Positions 49,096 to 61,445 of a stretch of DNA of 64,000 nt are shown here, piece by piece. The translations under genes and the position numbers were made by a program. Location of the stretch: assembly GCA_905182995.1 (NCBI GenBank), contig CAJJDP010000001.1, forward strand, positions 392,001-456,000, in the 5' to 3' direction. This stretch comes from Paramecium octaurelia (taxonomy: Eukaryota > Ciliophora > Oligohymenophorea > Peniculida > Parameciidae). The first letter of the stretch is position 1, and each line of letters starts with the position of its first letter. Under the pieces are notes generated by a model. That model saw only the letters and a program-made list of their open reading frames with translations, ran no database searches and had not been told where the DNA came from.

Positions 49096-51013
49096 ATGAA
49101 GTATTCTTTATTGATAATCTTTGTCTTAATTAGTATAACCTTGACATCATAAACACCAGAATAACATCTCAAAAAAGAATTACTCAAAAAGGTGGCTAAT
49201 TATGTGGGGGTTGAATTACCTCATGAGTATATTATATTATTATTATGTTAGTTTACACTTATTCTGCTTGCCATGCAAATTGATGATGAAACAAGTTTAA
49301 AAATTCTCAAAAAACACTTTATTGGCCATCGTAAAAAAGGAGTATCTTGCTCTCTGCCCTCATTTCTATAATATGCCTCATTGTCTTGGCAAAAGTAGAT
49401 AATATCATGACGAATTTGCAGTGCATTTTATTGAGTAAAGAATTTGAATAACTTATAGCAATTATCTAAAACCATCAAATGCTTGTTAACTTTTGGGGGC
49501 TTGTAAATTGGAACATCACCCCTAAACTTTAAAAGAATATATAAATGAAGTTATGCATGACAAACTTACAAAAGAACAATAATAAAGTTGGAAAGAAAAA
49601 GCCGAAGCTTTGCTGATCAATAATGAGGATTATAAGGTAGTACAATACACAGATTTACACATTGACACAGAATACTCTGAAGGTGCTGATGCTTTTTGTG
49701 ATGCTCCTCTTTGCTGCAGGAAAGAATATGGAACACCAAAGGATCCCAGCAAAGGAGCTTAATATTGGGGAACTCTAGCTAGTTGTGATTTACCTTTTAG
49801 AACAGTTTAAAATTTATTAGAATTCACAAAAGAATAAATAAAACCTGATTTCATCCTTTGGACAGGAGACAGTATTGCACATGATGTTTGGTAGTAATTG
49901 GAATCAAATTAAACTGTTCCAACCAGGATCATAACTGAAGAAATACAGAAGACTATGCCAACAACATAAATGTATGCAATGTATGGAAACCATGAAGCCT
50001 ATCCTGCAGAATAATATGATATGATTGGAGAGTCTTCGTAATGGTTGAGAGACGAAACAGCAGAAATGTGGAAACAATATCTAAATTAAGAAGCATACTA
50101 TTAATTGAGAAGGAATGGATACTATTCCTAAGTTGATGAGAAACGAAATCTAAAAGTGATTGCTCTTAATTCATAAGCCTATGATTATGATAATTTCTTT
50201 TTGATGGAAGGAGTTACAGATCCAAGAGGAATGTTAAAGTGGTTGGTTGAAGAGTTGTATGATTCAGAGTCAAAGAATCAATTTGCTATCATTATTGCAC
50301 ACATCCCACCAGGCGATATATCATGTAATACATAATGGGCTGATCGCTTTAGTGTTGTTATTGAAAGATTTGAACATGTGGTATCGGGACTTTTTTATGG
50401 TAATAAATCATTAATTCTAGGACACACCCATTCCGATTAAGTTTCTCATATAAGATCCAGAATTGATGGCAGATACATTAAAACTCTATATATTGCACCT
50501 TCAGTTACAACATTCACAAGATATAATCCATCTTTTAGAGTTTTCTATTTTAATGGGAAAACTAATTAGATCATAGACTTTTCATAATATAGATTAGATC
50601 TTGCAAAAGCCAATAAGGAAGGATAAAATGCCATTTTGAATTGGAATATTGCTTACAATTTCTTAGAATATTATGGGTTATAAAGTTCAAGAATTGAGGA
50701 TGTTTCGACTTTGGGTTACAAGATGAGACACGATGATGAAATATTAAAGAAATACATTTATAGTTATGCGACTGGAAGCGAAGTTCGTTATAATTAACAT
50801 TTAAAGTAATTTAATTAATTTAATTATTATCTTAGGGATTTAAAAAAACTATTTCTAAAAAAAGCAACAAGAAACTATTTCATTTGTGGAGTAGAAACAG
50901 CTACTTATGATGAATGGTTTAGTTGTATAGGATTTATTGAATCTTTATAGGATTCTGCATAAATTAGATATAAAATTTATGAGTTATTCTATGGAAAATG
51001 GTTAAAGGATTGA
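49096..51013 (+). CDS. Acid sphingomyelinase-like phosphodiesterase
   Basis: The signal peptide MKYSLLIIFVLISITLTSQ is followed by a saposin-like Cys-containing region, then the metallophosphatase domain: QYTDLHIDTEYSEGAD (D-x-H), FCDAPLCCRKEYG, FILWTGDSIAHD (GD), YAMYGNHEAYPA (GNHE), IIIAHIPPGD (H), and SLILGHTHSDQV (GHxH). All metal ligands of the ASMase/calcineurin-like family are present. The C-terminus (DEWFSCIGFIESLQ) keeps family-typical Cys. TGA is at 51011-51013. Two or more introns interrupt the saposin part. A secreted or lysosomal sphingomyelin phosphodiesterase is the best call; a related phospholipase-type substrate is possible. About 620 residues. Confidence 0.9.
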
Positions 51014-51047
51014 AAAAATTACAATATATCTATATCTACAAATGGAA

Positions 51048-51863
51048 TCAAGAAATACTATTTTTCATAACTTTATAAATTTATCTTAATTAATTTATCT
51101 TATACTCTTATTGTTCTATTTCTTCATTCTCAAAATGTAAAGGAGTGTATCTGAATTTGTGTTCTGTAGACAATCTCTCTGTTTGATAAGCTTTTTCGAA
51201 TAATTCTTAGGGAATTTTGTTTAAAATTCTTATATTAGAGAATTCTAATTTAGGAATTGATATTGTTGATGAACATTCAGTTTTTAAAACCTTTTTAATT
51301 TATCTATTAGTCTCCTGCTATAAATTCATTTTAACAAACATAGGCTATTTTTTGATTGGCAAATCTTTAGGTTAATAATACCCAATTGGGGGTACAGAGT
51401 TCATGCAAAGATTTTTTCCAAGCTTTGGCGAATTGTTTAATTAAGTGTTAGCTCTATGTTAGACGAAACCTCCATTCAACTATAGTTTTGAATTTAATAA
51501 TGTAAGGGGTTTCTACTAAACAAATTCAGTCTGAATTCTCAAATTAAATTTTTTTTCCAATCTAGAAACATTAGTCAAATTGGCCCATTCCGTATTATGA
51601 TTTATGGTGTAAACATCTTTTAAAAAATTAATCTTTGATTTTGTATGTTCACTTTTACTATTTGTAATTTTCTTGACATTAAATTTACATATTCATACCT
51701 TTTTATTAGATTTATTTTTCAATGTTGATTTTTGCGAAGTATTTCTTTTGTGATTTGTTTGCAGTTTACCCAAAGAATCTCGTTCTTAAATGAAAGGTAC
51801 AAAGACTTGTTAAGTCGGGTGAGATTGAACTTCTTTTTCTTGTAATTATCTTAATTTATGCAT
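51048..51863 (-). CDS. Unidentified hydrophilic protein
   Basis: Starts MHKLRQLQEKEVQSH. A 27-nt intron follows LKNKSNKK, after which the frame runs without break: NFLKDVYTINHNTEWANL, LGKNLCMNSVPPIGYY, VKMNLQQETNRQIKKV, ISIPKLEFSNIRILNKI, EHKFRYTPLHFENEE, ending KVMKNSIS at TGA 51048-51050. No signal peptide or membrane helix. Basic and Asn/Gln-rich. Its stop is 35 bp from the convergent sphingomyelinase stop. No family recognised. The 27-nt intron is in frame, but skipping it would leave a TGA, so it is required. Confidence 0.65.
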
Positions 51864-52750
51864 TAATATTTGATCTGTTGATATATATTATTCAAACTAT
51901 ATAATTAAAAAATTCCATATTGAAAATCTAAAATAAGAAAGAATCAATCACAAACACACACATTTCGTTTTTTTATCTTATTCTCTATGTTATGATTTTA
52001 CTCTTCTTGTTATGCCAATTTTTAATTGCATTCCCTTATTCTTGTAATCTAATTATTTTAATTATTGATCTCTATTACACTGTGACTTTTTTGAATATCT
52101 TCAATTAGAGGTTACCTTATTAATTTTGATCTTTTTATTATTTCTAAATAGATTAAATTAGGTCTTAAATTAAATGTATGATTTCATAAGCAGTTTTTCC
52201 TTTAAAGTACTGGATTAAGTATAGAGTAATTTAGAGAAACAGAACATAGAAATAATTTAATTTAACCATTTATGAAGGGTGAAGATATCAGTCCTATCAT
52301 TGCAATTTCCAATAAATATTATTTTAACTACTTCATAGGAAATATTGCATAAGGTTAATGCTTTTTCAATTATCTATTAATTGCAAACAATTTAAAATTA
52401 TAGTTAGTAATTGATTAATCTCAAAGAATACAATAATCATTAATTTTTTTCTGGTTACAAAGGAGTAAAAGCATATATTGTGGAAGTTTTCAAAATTTAA
52501 CTAAATACTTTAATTACGTCATTTCATTAAATATATGATGTTATTCTTTCTAAAGTCTATTAACATTTTCATCTGATTGAATTACTAGAATAAAGACGGG
52601 ACATTTAACTAAGATAAACATCTGTTGTTCTTCTTTCAAATTGAGTATACTTTTCGACCAATTTGTTACCTTGATTCTTTTGACAAGAATGAGTAGTACC
52701 GTGAAGTAATGAGTACAGTTATATGATGATTATAATATTTAATAAAATTA
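51864..52750. other. AT-rich gap, one weak open frame
   Basis: Nearly 900 bases without a recognisable gene, between two divergent genes. A plus-strand frame from ATG 52272 to TGA 52536-52538 (88 codons, MKGEDISPIIAISNKYYF) is the only candidate, and it is compatible with chance. No RNA gene or repeat recognised. Confidence 0.35.
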
Positions 52751-53812
52751 ATGGCTGAATATTCTAACTCATTTTCGAAATAATTTAGAGAAGATTAAGA
52801 GGAATTTTTGAATATTGCCATAAAGAAATGGAAATTTCATAAGAACTTCAAAAGAAATCTGATAATATTTAGTATAATTGGTATTAGTGCTTGTAACATA
52901 GGAATATTTTTATTGGTCTTTGCAATTATATTTTTAGTATTCAATTTACAAATAGTTGAAAAGGAGGTTTATTATGGGTCATCATGCACAGCCAATTAAC
53001 TTAATTGCGAAATACCAATTGAAATATCGAGTGATATGACAGCACCAATTTTTATATATTATTAACTCGAGAACTTTTACAGAAGGAATAGAAATTATTT
53101 CAAATCAAAATCTGTTGAATAATTGAAAGGGAATACGGATGCCGATCTTTCCAATTGTGGAGATTATCAAACAAATTCTGATATGGGTAGCTATTTGAAA
53201 TTAATAAAAATACAGAGAAAGTGAAATCTTATGGTGGCAATACATTAAATAAGAGCGAGAATGCCTTTCCGTGTGGTGAAATAGCCTACACGTATTTTAC
53301 TGATACATTTAAGTTAAAAAACTCCTAAGGAGAAATAGTTGAGATTGATGAAACAGATATAGCTTGGGAAAGTGATAGAGAATATAATTTCAAAAACCCT
53401 AAGGGATGGGAGAAGTTTGCTTGGACCAATATTGAAGATGGTACGATGTTTTAAATGAACTAAAAGAACACTTTATGGTTTGGATGAGAACAGCCGGGTA
53501 GGGTAGATTAAAGAAATTATGGGGTAGAATTTAGAATGATCTAAGTAAGGGACAATATGTATTGGTTGTAAATAACAGTAATTCTTATTGCAAATTCCTT
53601 AGCTTACGACGAGTAACTGTATTCATCTGATATGGTAAAGAGTTTCTTTATGACAACCACAACAATATTTGGATAGAAAAATATGGTAAGATTCTGAGAT
53701 CGATTCATAGGTTCTGGTTGGTTCATATTTTGCTGGAGCTTTCATCTGCTTGTGCTCGATAATTGTGCTTGTTGTTATATACTTTAGAGATAAGAGAAGA
53801 AAAATAATTTGA
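52751..53812 (+). CDS. CDC50/LEM3-family P4-ATPase beta subunit
   Basis: Starts MAEYSNSFSKQFREDQEE. TM1 is ISACNIGIFLLVFAIIFLVF, after KKWKFHKNFKRNLIIF. The ectodomain carries paired cysteines and family marks: YGSSCTANQLNCEIP, PIFIYYQLENFYRRNRNY, FKSKSVEQLKG, ENAFPCGEIAYTYFTD, then HFMVWMRTAG and GQYVLVVNN. TM2 is VGSYFAGAFICLCSIIVLVV, and the end is FRDKRRKII, TGA 53810-53812. Introns of 29, 26, 25 and 25 nt are each exact. The family chaperones lipid flippases from the ER and forms part of the active complex. The length fits. Confidence 0.92.
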
Positions 53813-53844
53813 TTATTTAATTTATTAATTTATAACAAACATAT

Positions 53845-55295
53845 ATGAAGGCAGATAGTTTTTAAACTAAATTCCTAGCACAATAGATTAAGAACAAAAT
53901 AGATCATAAAAACTTTTACTCCTCTTTCAATCTTGGAAATAGTGTTTTTACATCCAAAATGAAATCAGAAGAGTCGATTGATAAAAAGCTATCTCTAAGT
54001 TAACCAATGTCCCCTAGTTATTTGAAGGCAATGAGAGCCTTATAAGATAGGATAAGAACTCTAGAAGGAGAGAATGGCATTCTCAATGAGTAAATCGTAT
54101 GATTCAATCATTAAACATTTATAGAATATATCGTAAAATTATTGTTCGACTGCTCATGTAAAAAGTAAATAAAGAAATAAGGTTGAAAAACTATTAAGCA
54201 CTATGACAAAGCATGACGTATTTAAAAAAGATAAAAATGACGAAAAAGATGAAAAAATTAGGGAACTGGACAAGAAATTGAAATAGTCAGAAATTGAGAA
54301 TGAGGACAAGATTGCCTACATTCATTCTGATTATAAATTTTAGATTAGTTAGAATGAGTCAAAGATTCGAGAATTAGCAGAAGAGATTAATAATATGTAA
54401 TCTAAATATCTTAATATAGATAACAATAATTAAATTTGAATTTAGATACAAATGAGAGTTATAAAAAAAAGATCACTTAATTAAATTAATAATTTTAAAA
54501 AGAAAAATAGGTATAATCTACTAATTCTATCAATAGATTACTCTAAATTATCAATTACAATTAGATACATTTGTAAAAAGCAGCAAATAATGGAACGAGA
54601 GTATGTCCAAAATGAATTAAGACATGAAATAATATAAAGAATAAGTCCAAGAATTGTAACAATATTTAGATTGGTACACTACTCAATATCCTGTTGATAA
54701 ATTTCAACACATGGAATTTGAAATCAAATAATTATAATCTAAAAATGCTGATCTAGTCAACTAATTGGATTAGCAAAAATAATAAAATTCTTAATTGCTT
54801 TCAGATATTCAACTACTTAAATTATAATATGAGAGAATAGAATCTCAAAAACTTAAACAAATAGAGTAATTGAATGGCAAAATCTTTGAATTATAATTAT
54901 TGGTGTAAAGACAGGACTCAAAAGATTAATACTAATAGACTTCGAATAAAAAATAGGTCAAAAAGATTTCCATTACCCAAGCACCAACCTCAGAGTAGGA
55001 GTAAATCAAATTAACTACTGATGATGACAATAGTATTGTAATTATTAAGAAGAATAATGAAGATACTTAGGAGTATGAGAATATATCAAGGTAAATAATC
55101 AAATTGGAATTAATGTTGGAGGAACTTGACTAAAAATATGATTCAATTGTAAAACAAGCTTAAATCGAGACAGACATGAGAGTTAAACAAACTTTGAGAT
55201 AAGAATTGATTTAAATCTTGGCTTAGATTAAAGATATAAACTAATAAATTAATCTATTGATTTCTTAGTAAAAATCTTTAAAAACTAGATTATGA
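53845..55295 (+). CDS. Coiled-coil protein, unidentified
   Basis: Starts MKADSFQTKFLAQQIKNK. After SPSYLKAMRALQDRIRTL a 28-nt intron is followed by VEKLLSTMTKHDVFKKD and DEKIRELDKKLKQSEIE. A 23-nt intron after EEINNM leads to LNLDTNESYKKKITQL, and a 26-nt intron to long heptads (LQLDTFVKSSKQWNES, EYEDIQLLKLQ-type repeats). It ends with IIKLELMLEELDQKYDS and QQKSLKTRL, TGA 55293-55295. About 460 residues, nearly all coiled coil, with one acidic window (LTTDDDNSIVIIKK). Likely structural. No family can be named from composition alone. Confidence 0.78.
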
Positions 55296-55344
55296 ATTTA
55301 CTATTACATTTAATATAATTTATAAAAATACAAATACTTTAACT

Positions 55345-56227
55345 TCATAATAATAAACATTTTGATGATCTTAAGTCTAATAGTCCGATTACAAGTCGAT
55401 GAAGTATGTTTTCTTCTTTTACAAATAATCCTAATATCTTGTTTAAGCACTTCTACTTTAAGATTTGACTATAAAATGGATCCCTAAGAACATAGCAAAT
55501 CTAAGATATAAGCAATCATTACGAGGGCATCCTTGGCTCTCAGACTGAGCTCTTCTTTCTAACTTTTTCTAAAGATTTGTATTTTGAATTAAATGAGGAA
55601 TCTCAAGATATCAATTGATAATGAAATTAAGTAAGGTGAGTAACTTCTTGTTCCAAACTTTAGAATGCAAGAACAATAAATTAAGGGACGTAGCAGATAT
55701 AGAATTTCGCCTATTTGGACCTACAGTTTAATAAGACAATACTCTTAGGATATTCAATTAGGAATCATAATCTCTCTTTTTTAGACTATTAGGAATAGGG
55801 AGTGTTTTTATTATCGATACTTACTTGTCTCCAATAATATCATATTAACCAAAATTGAATTCTAACATAGGCTCTTTGATTTTTTTTAGTTGTTCCTTGG
55901 CCAATTTGATATCCACAATAAGAGGATCTTTTTGTAACCCTCCCCATTTCTCTTAGAATAAATTGACAGCTGAATCTTCGCGATGGTCTGCTTCTTTAAA
56001 TTTATTATTATCTGATATCATCAATCCATATTTATCAATAAGATGCCATTTTCTCCATTTGAGAAACAATTTTAAGATTTCAAGGATTAAAAAGTTTTAG
56101 TATATTCTTTCTTGATTTAATGTATTAATTTACTTTAAGGCAGTTTTCCAAAATATTCTGTGAGGAATTCAATAACTTAAATTATTTGGATAGCTTTAGG
56201 AATATGTGATTTTTATAAAAATTACAT
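55345..56227 (-). CDS. PEX16: Peroxisomal membrane protein PEX16
   Basis: Starts MQFLQKSHIPKAIQIIQV, then TYTKTFLILEILKLFL-like helices with KWRKWHLIDKYG. After the linker LEFNFGQYDIIGDK and KRDYDSQLNILR, a 22-nt intron leads to the family core QIGEILYLLRPLIYCSC, GTRSYSPYLISLSIDIL, then EELSLRAKDAL. A second 22-nt intron brings ICYVLRDPFYSQIL and the C-terminus LLDLRSSKCLLL, TGA 55345-55347. The blocks RPLIY, SLSIDIL and LRDPFY match PEX16, which recruits PEX3 and membrane proteins to peroxisomes. Shorter than the human protein but with the same domain order. The assignment rests on motif order, not a search. Confidence 0.88.
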
Positions 56228-56451
56228 AAATTATTAAAAAAATGTATATGATTTATTTAGGAATAAAATGAGTAGTAATTGTTTAGGGAAGAGTGCAGGA
56301 GTAGATTTTAGATTACTTTGATTTCCTTGTCTCCTCGATTTTGATTATAATTATTATAAATCTAATCATAACGATTTTTTTTCTGATAAAAACAAAATTC
56401 AGGTTTTAATTAACTAGAAAAATAGATATTTATTAATTAAAATAAATTTTA

Positions 56452-59400
56452 ATGAGTAGAGTATTGCCTGCATCTGTACGTCATTTTGTGTCTCCACCGA
56501 GAACGTCTTAAAATCCCAGGGAGACTACAGTTATTCCTATTCAGGAAACGATTGTGCCAATGCAACCAGTCACTTGTAATAGTTCTATATTTATTACAAG
56601 AATATATCGTAAGAGAATAGAAGGGATCAGTAAGACAAGAGTAACCAAGGACTCAAATAAAGACATAAGTAATTGTTAAAGAAGCAGATCATACTTTTTG
56701 TGAATAGAGGATTGCCGAACAGTAAAAGGAGATAGATTTATGGCGCAAGAAATATCTGGAGCTTTAAGCTGAGCTGGATCGTAACACTTCATACGAAGAG
56801 ACTGTATAAAAATGATTTGATCTTAGATCTAACAATTATAAGATAGGGTTGAAATTTTAATTGGAGAGAATAAGAAATTGAATCAATCGCTGAAACAGAA
56901 GATAGGTGATTTGGATTAAGCTAGAATATCAATAAACGAATTGGAATAACATATTAGGACTCAAAAAAATTAGAATGAAGAAATCCAAAGATTACAAAAG
57001 CAGTTGGATCAATCAAAAAAATAAGTTAATGAATGGAAAAATCGTTTTGTTACTATAGAAAAATAGATAAGCACCATCAACAACACTGACATGAAGACCT
57101 CTGAATTGGAATAGAAAATCAGTAAATTGTAATAGGATTTGAGTAATTGGAAGGAGAGATGCTTGAGAGCTGAGAAGGAAAAAAAAGATTTGGAAGATTG
57201 TAAATAATAATGAAATTATATTAGAATTGTAAAAACTATAAGGATAGTTGGGACAACAGCCAAAAGAAGTGCCATAATAGAAGGGAGATGTTGAGAGCTT
57301 ACATTAACAAATAATTAAATTAAAATAGGAGTTATCATAATCACAATAAGAATGTGAGGATTGGAGAGGAAAAGCCATTGATTATGAGACTCTTATTTAA
57401 GCAGAGTAGGCTAGAAACGAGGAATTAGAAAATGATGTGCAATAACTTAATGATGAGAATGCTAGATTGAATGATGAAATCAAAAGATTGATGGAAGAAT
57501 TAGGTAAATTGTAATCTTAAGTTTCTGAACTCAGAGAATAAACTACTATTATTGAACAATTAAGATCTGATTTACATAATGTACAACATCAATTAGATCT
57601 GAAATTACAACAAATTGATGATTTAAATCATGATGTCTAAACAAGAGATGCTGAATTATTTAAATTGTAAGGAGGATCTTCAGTTACAATTGTTACTGAG
57701 AATAAGTTATTGTAGATGTAGAGTGAAATTGATAGATTACAATCACTTCTTAAGTAAAGAGAGGCTGAATTAGATGGTTGGAGGTTGAAATATTCATCCC
57801 TTGAAAAGGTTAACATTTAATTAAGAACTGAAAATGCTAGTATTGACTCATTGTAAGGAACAATCAAGACTCTGTAATAAGAATTATCATCAAAGCAAGA
57901 GAGAATCAATCTTAGAGATGACAAAATTAAATAACAGGATGAGATTATTGATTAATTGTAGAATGAATTAAATCATCTTTAAGGATTGAAATTAGAAGTT
58001 GAGAATCTCAAATAATAGGTTCATTTTAAGGTTTAAGAACTTACTACTTGCAAAGAAAAGTTAGCAGCTGCTTTGAGAGAAGTTGGAGCTTTACGTTTGT
58101 ATAAAGGAGAAGTACAAGTACTTGAATCGGAGAAGCAATTACTTAGAGATGAAGTAGATCATTTGAGAGGTGAAATCTAAAAGAGATTGTTGGAAGTTGA
58201 AGAACTCTCATTTATAAAAGCATCATAAGAAGCTTAATTAAAATAAATACCATTCTTAGAAGATGAAATATCAACATTGAGAAACCTTTTGGCTGATGCT
58301 ATTTCAGAAAAGGGAATCTTGTAAACTCAATTTGGATAATTATAGAATGAGAATCTTGCACTTGATAATAAATATCATACATTAGAGGGAGAACTTAATG
58401 AACTCAAATTAGATAACTAAAGATTATTATAAATCAATGATCATTTGAATGAGTAATTATAAAAGGTCAGAAATGAAAGGAATCAATTTGAAAGAGTTAA
58501 TGATTAATTAGAGAAAACACTCCATGATGTTTAATAATTATTGGCTGATGCTGAAGAAAAGAATGCATAATTGGAAAAAGAAATTAAAGAATTAAAAGTT
58601 GAATTAAATAAATTGAGATAAGACAATTTATAATAAGAATTAGATTTATAAGCAAAAGATAGGTAGCATGAATAATAAAGAGTTCAATATGAAGGATATT
58701 TGAATGAATAATCATTGGAGATTCAAAGAAAGGAATAACTAATTAAGAACTGGAAGGATAAGTATTTACAATCTGAGTAATTGGTGTCTGACTTATAATT
58801 TACAGCTGAACTCCTAAAATAAGAATAAATAAGAGCTAGATAATTAGAATTAGAAATTGAAAGGTTGAAGCAAAGGTAATTACATCAACCACCACCTTAA
58901 ATTGAGCATATTGTTGATTAAGATGAAATCAATCAACTTAGAAAATAAATATAGGAACTTCAAAGAGAAAACTTTGATTAATACTAATAAATTTAGAAAC
59001 TTAAGTAATAAATTGAATAATTAAACAATCACATTAATATCCTTGAAAATGAAAAACATTTATATATCTAAGAAATAGATCGATTGAAGACTTAATTGAA
59101 TATGAAGGTTGAAGAAAATGAATAAATGAGAGCCAAAATGAATGATCTCAATCAAACCATATTCAATTTAAAGCATTTAGAATCTAGAGTTCCTGAGTTG
59201 GAATAAACTATTAATTTATTAAGATAACATTCGTAAGAGTTGATTCAATAATTAAATGTCAAGACAAAAGAATATGAAGACCTCTATGGAAGATACTTCG
59301 ATAAATCGTTAGAAGCTAATCAAGTTAATTAATTACAATTATCAAATAATAAATTGGATATTGTAAGATAAGAAGAAATCTAAAATAGAGAAAGTGTTAA

Positions 59401-61426
59401 GACAGATCTAAACAAAGTAGGAGTAGACAATGATAGATTGAGAAGAGAGAAGGAATACTATGAGAGTAAATATAAGTATTTGCTCCTTGAAGTTGAATAT
59501 TTATAAAGATTGAAAGCTGAATCTCTTTAGTAAGATCCTATGTTAGAATTGAGAGGAGGAAACCAAGATGATGTCAATGAGGATATTGCTAATTTAGAAA
59601 GATAACAATAGGTTTTATAAGATTAATTAGCCAAGTTATAATAGTAAAATGAATAGAAGGATAAAGAAATCGATGATCTCAATGCTTAATTGAGACAATT
59701 ACAAGCAGAATTAAATAAGTTAAGAAACATTCAAGACTTATATAATAAACTTCAATAATAATATAGTTTGTTGTAAACTTAGATCACTAACTTATAATAA
59801 AGCAGTAGCAATTCTTCAGCTGAAAAGGATAATTATATCAGTGAATTAGAATCTCATATTAATGACTTATAAAATCAACTCTAATAATTAGATTAATAAA
59901 GATCGAAATAAATTGGAGATCTGTAGGCATAATTGTAAAAGTTACTAGATGAGAATAATAAATTGAGATAATAATTAACTGATTTGACTAATAAGTTTAA
60001 TTCTTAAGTATCTGAGATGAACTCCATGTAGAAAGTCATTGAATAATTGAATGGATTCTAAAATGAATTTATTAAATACAAGGCTTTATATGAAAGAGAG
60101 TAAAATATATTAATTATATTATATTAGATGTTTAGTGACTGCTGATCTAAAGGATCAATTAAGTTAATTAGATAAATAGGCTAAACAGTTAGCGGCTGAA
60201 AGAGATAATCTTTTGGATAGAATTGCCAAACTACAAGCAGAAATTGAGTAATTAGGAAAGCAAATCTAAGTTAAGAATGATGAAAATGCAGCATAATCCA
60301 AGACTGTATCAACTTTGGAAGGATAAGTTGCCTAATTAAAGCCTCTTGAAGCTGAAAACTAAAGATTGAAATAATTAATTGATTAACAAACCAAAGAATT
60401 AGGAGACTTAAGATAAAAATTGGCTGATTTACAATTAGCAGCTGATGATGCCAATAAATAGAAAACTTAATTCCAATAATTATACAATTCAGTCAATGGA
60501 GAGTTTGAACAATTAAAGAATAAGTTTTCAGCCAAAGATAATGAAATTAATGCATTAAAGGCATAGAACACAAAACAAGAGGCAGTTGTTAAATAAGTTA
60601 AGGTTATTGATAATACAAATCCAAATGATCTGAAAACATTGTAAGATCAAATTGCTTAGAGATCAAAAGAGAATGAAGAAATTAAAAAGAAGTAATATGT
60701 GTTTTTAATTTAGATTCAATCAAATGGATGTTGAATTATAAAAAGTCAAGAAAGATAATACAGAAATTAGTAAATTGTAATAAGCAATTTAAGCAAAAGA
60801 CAGAGAATTAGATGATTTGAAGAAGAAACTTGACAAATTCTAATAGGATTCATCAAATCTAGAAAAGTTAAAGAAAGAATTAGAAGCTAAAGTGAATAGC
60901 TTAAATTCTGATTTGAACACAAGCAAGAAGAACTTTGATAACCAATAAAATGATATCAAGAAATTGAATCAATAAATCAATGATTTATAAAATGAAATCA
61001 AGAGGCAATAGAATATTATTTCCAATTAAACAGCTGTAATAATATATATTTATTGCATAGGACTTATAAACTTGGAATAACAAGTATGCTTCTGTAGTGA
61101 AAGACTTAAGATCAGATAATCCTCCTTAAAGTACAAATCAAACTAATTAATTCAATACAACCATTACCACATAAGTGAATAAACAACCTTAGACATCCTA
61201 CTAATAAATAGATGATAGTCAATCAAACAGATCTAGTGGATATAGATAAAATTTATTCCCCACAGCTTCATAGGTCTAATAAACAAGCACTCAAAAACCA
61301 GTGACAGCTTCATCCATTTATTAGTCTGGCTCATCCAGTTAATAACCACCATCATAAACATCATCTTCCTAAATTATGAATTAAACATCAACAACCACAA
61401 CTAGAAGTTATGCAAGACGTTATTGA
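56452..61426 (+). CDS. Giant coiled-coil protein (about 1,600 residues)
   Basis: Starts MSRVLPASVRHFVSPPRTSQ, a Pro/Ser/Arg head. Six introns of 22-28 nt are placed, near 56570, 56810, 57200, 60100, 60690 and 61040. Between them the frame is almost pure coiled coil (KIGDLDQARISINELEQH, LNDENARLNDEIKRLMEE, LREVGALRLYKGEVQVLE). The central part from 57225 to 60100 is one unbroken exon. The tail is Ser/Thr/Pro/Gln-rich and ends TTTTRSYARRY at TGA 61424-61426. The head-rod-tail plan resembles rootletin or other centriolar and cortical filament proteins, but coiled coils converge easily and I give no name. Confidence 0.88.
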
Positions 61427-61445
61427 GAAATTATATATAAATAAT

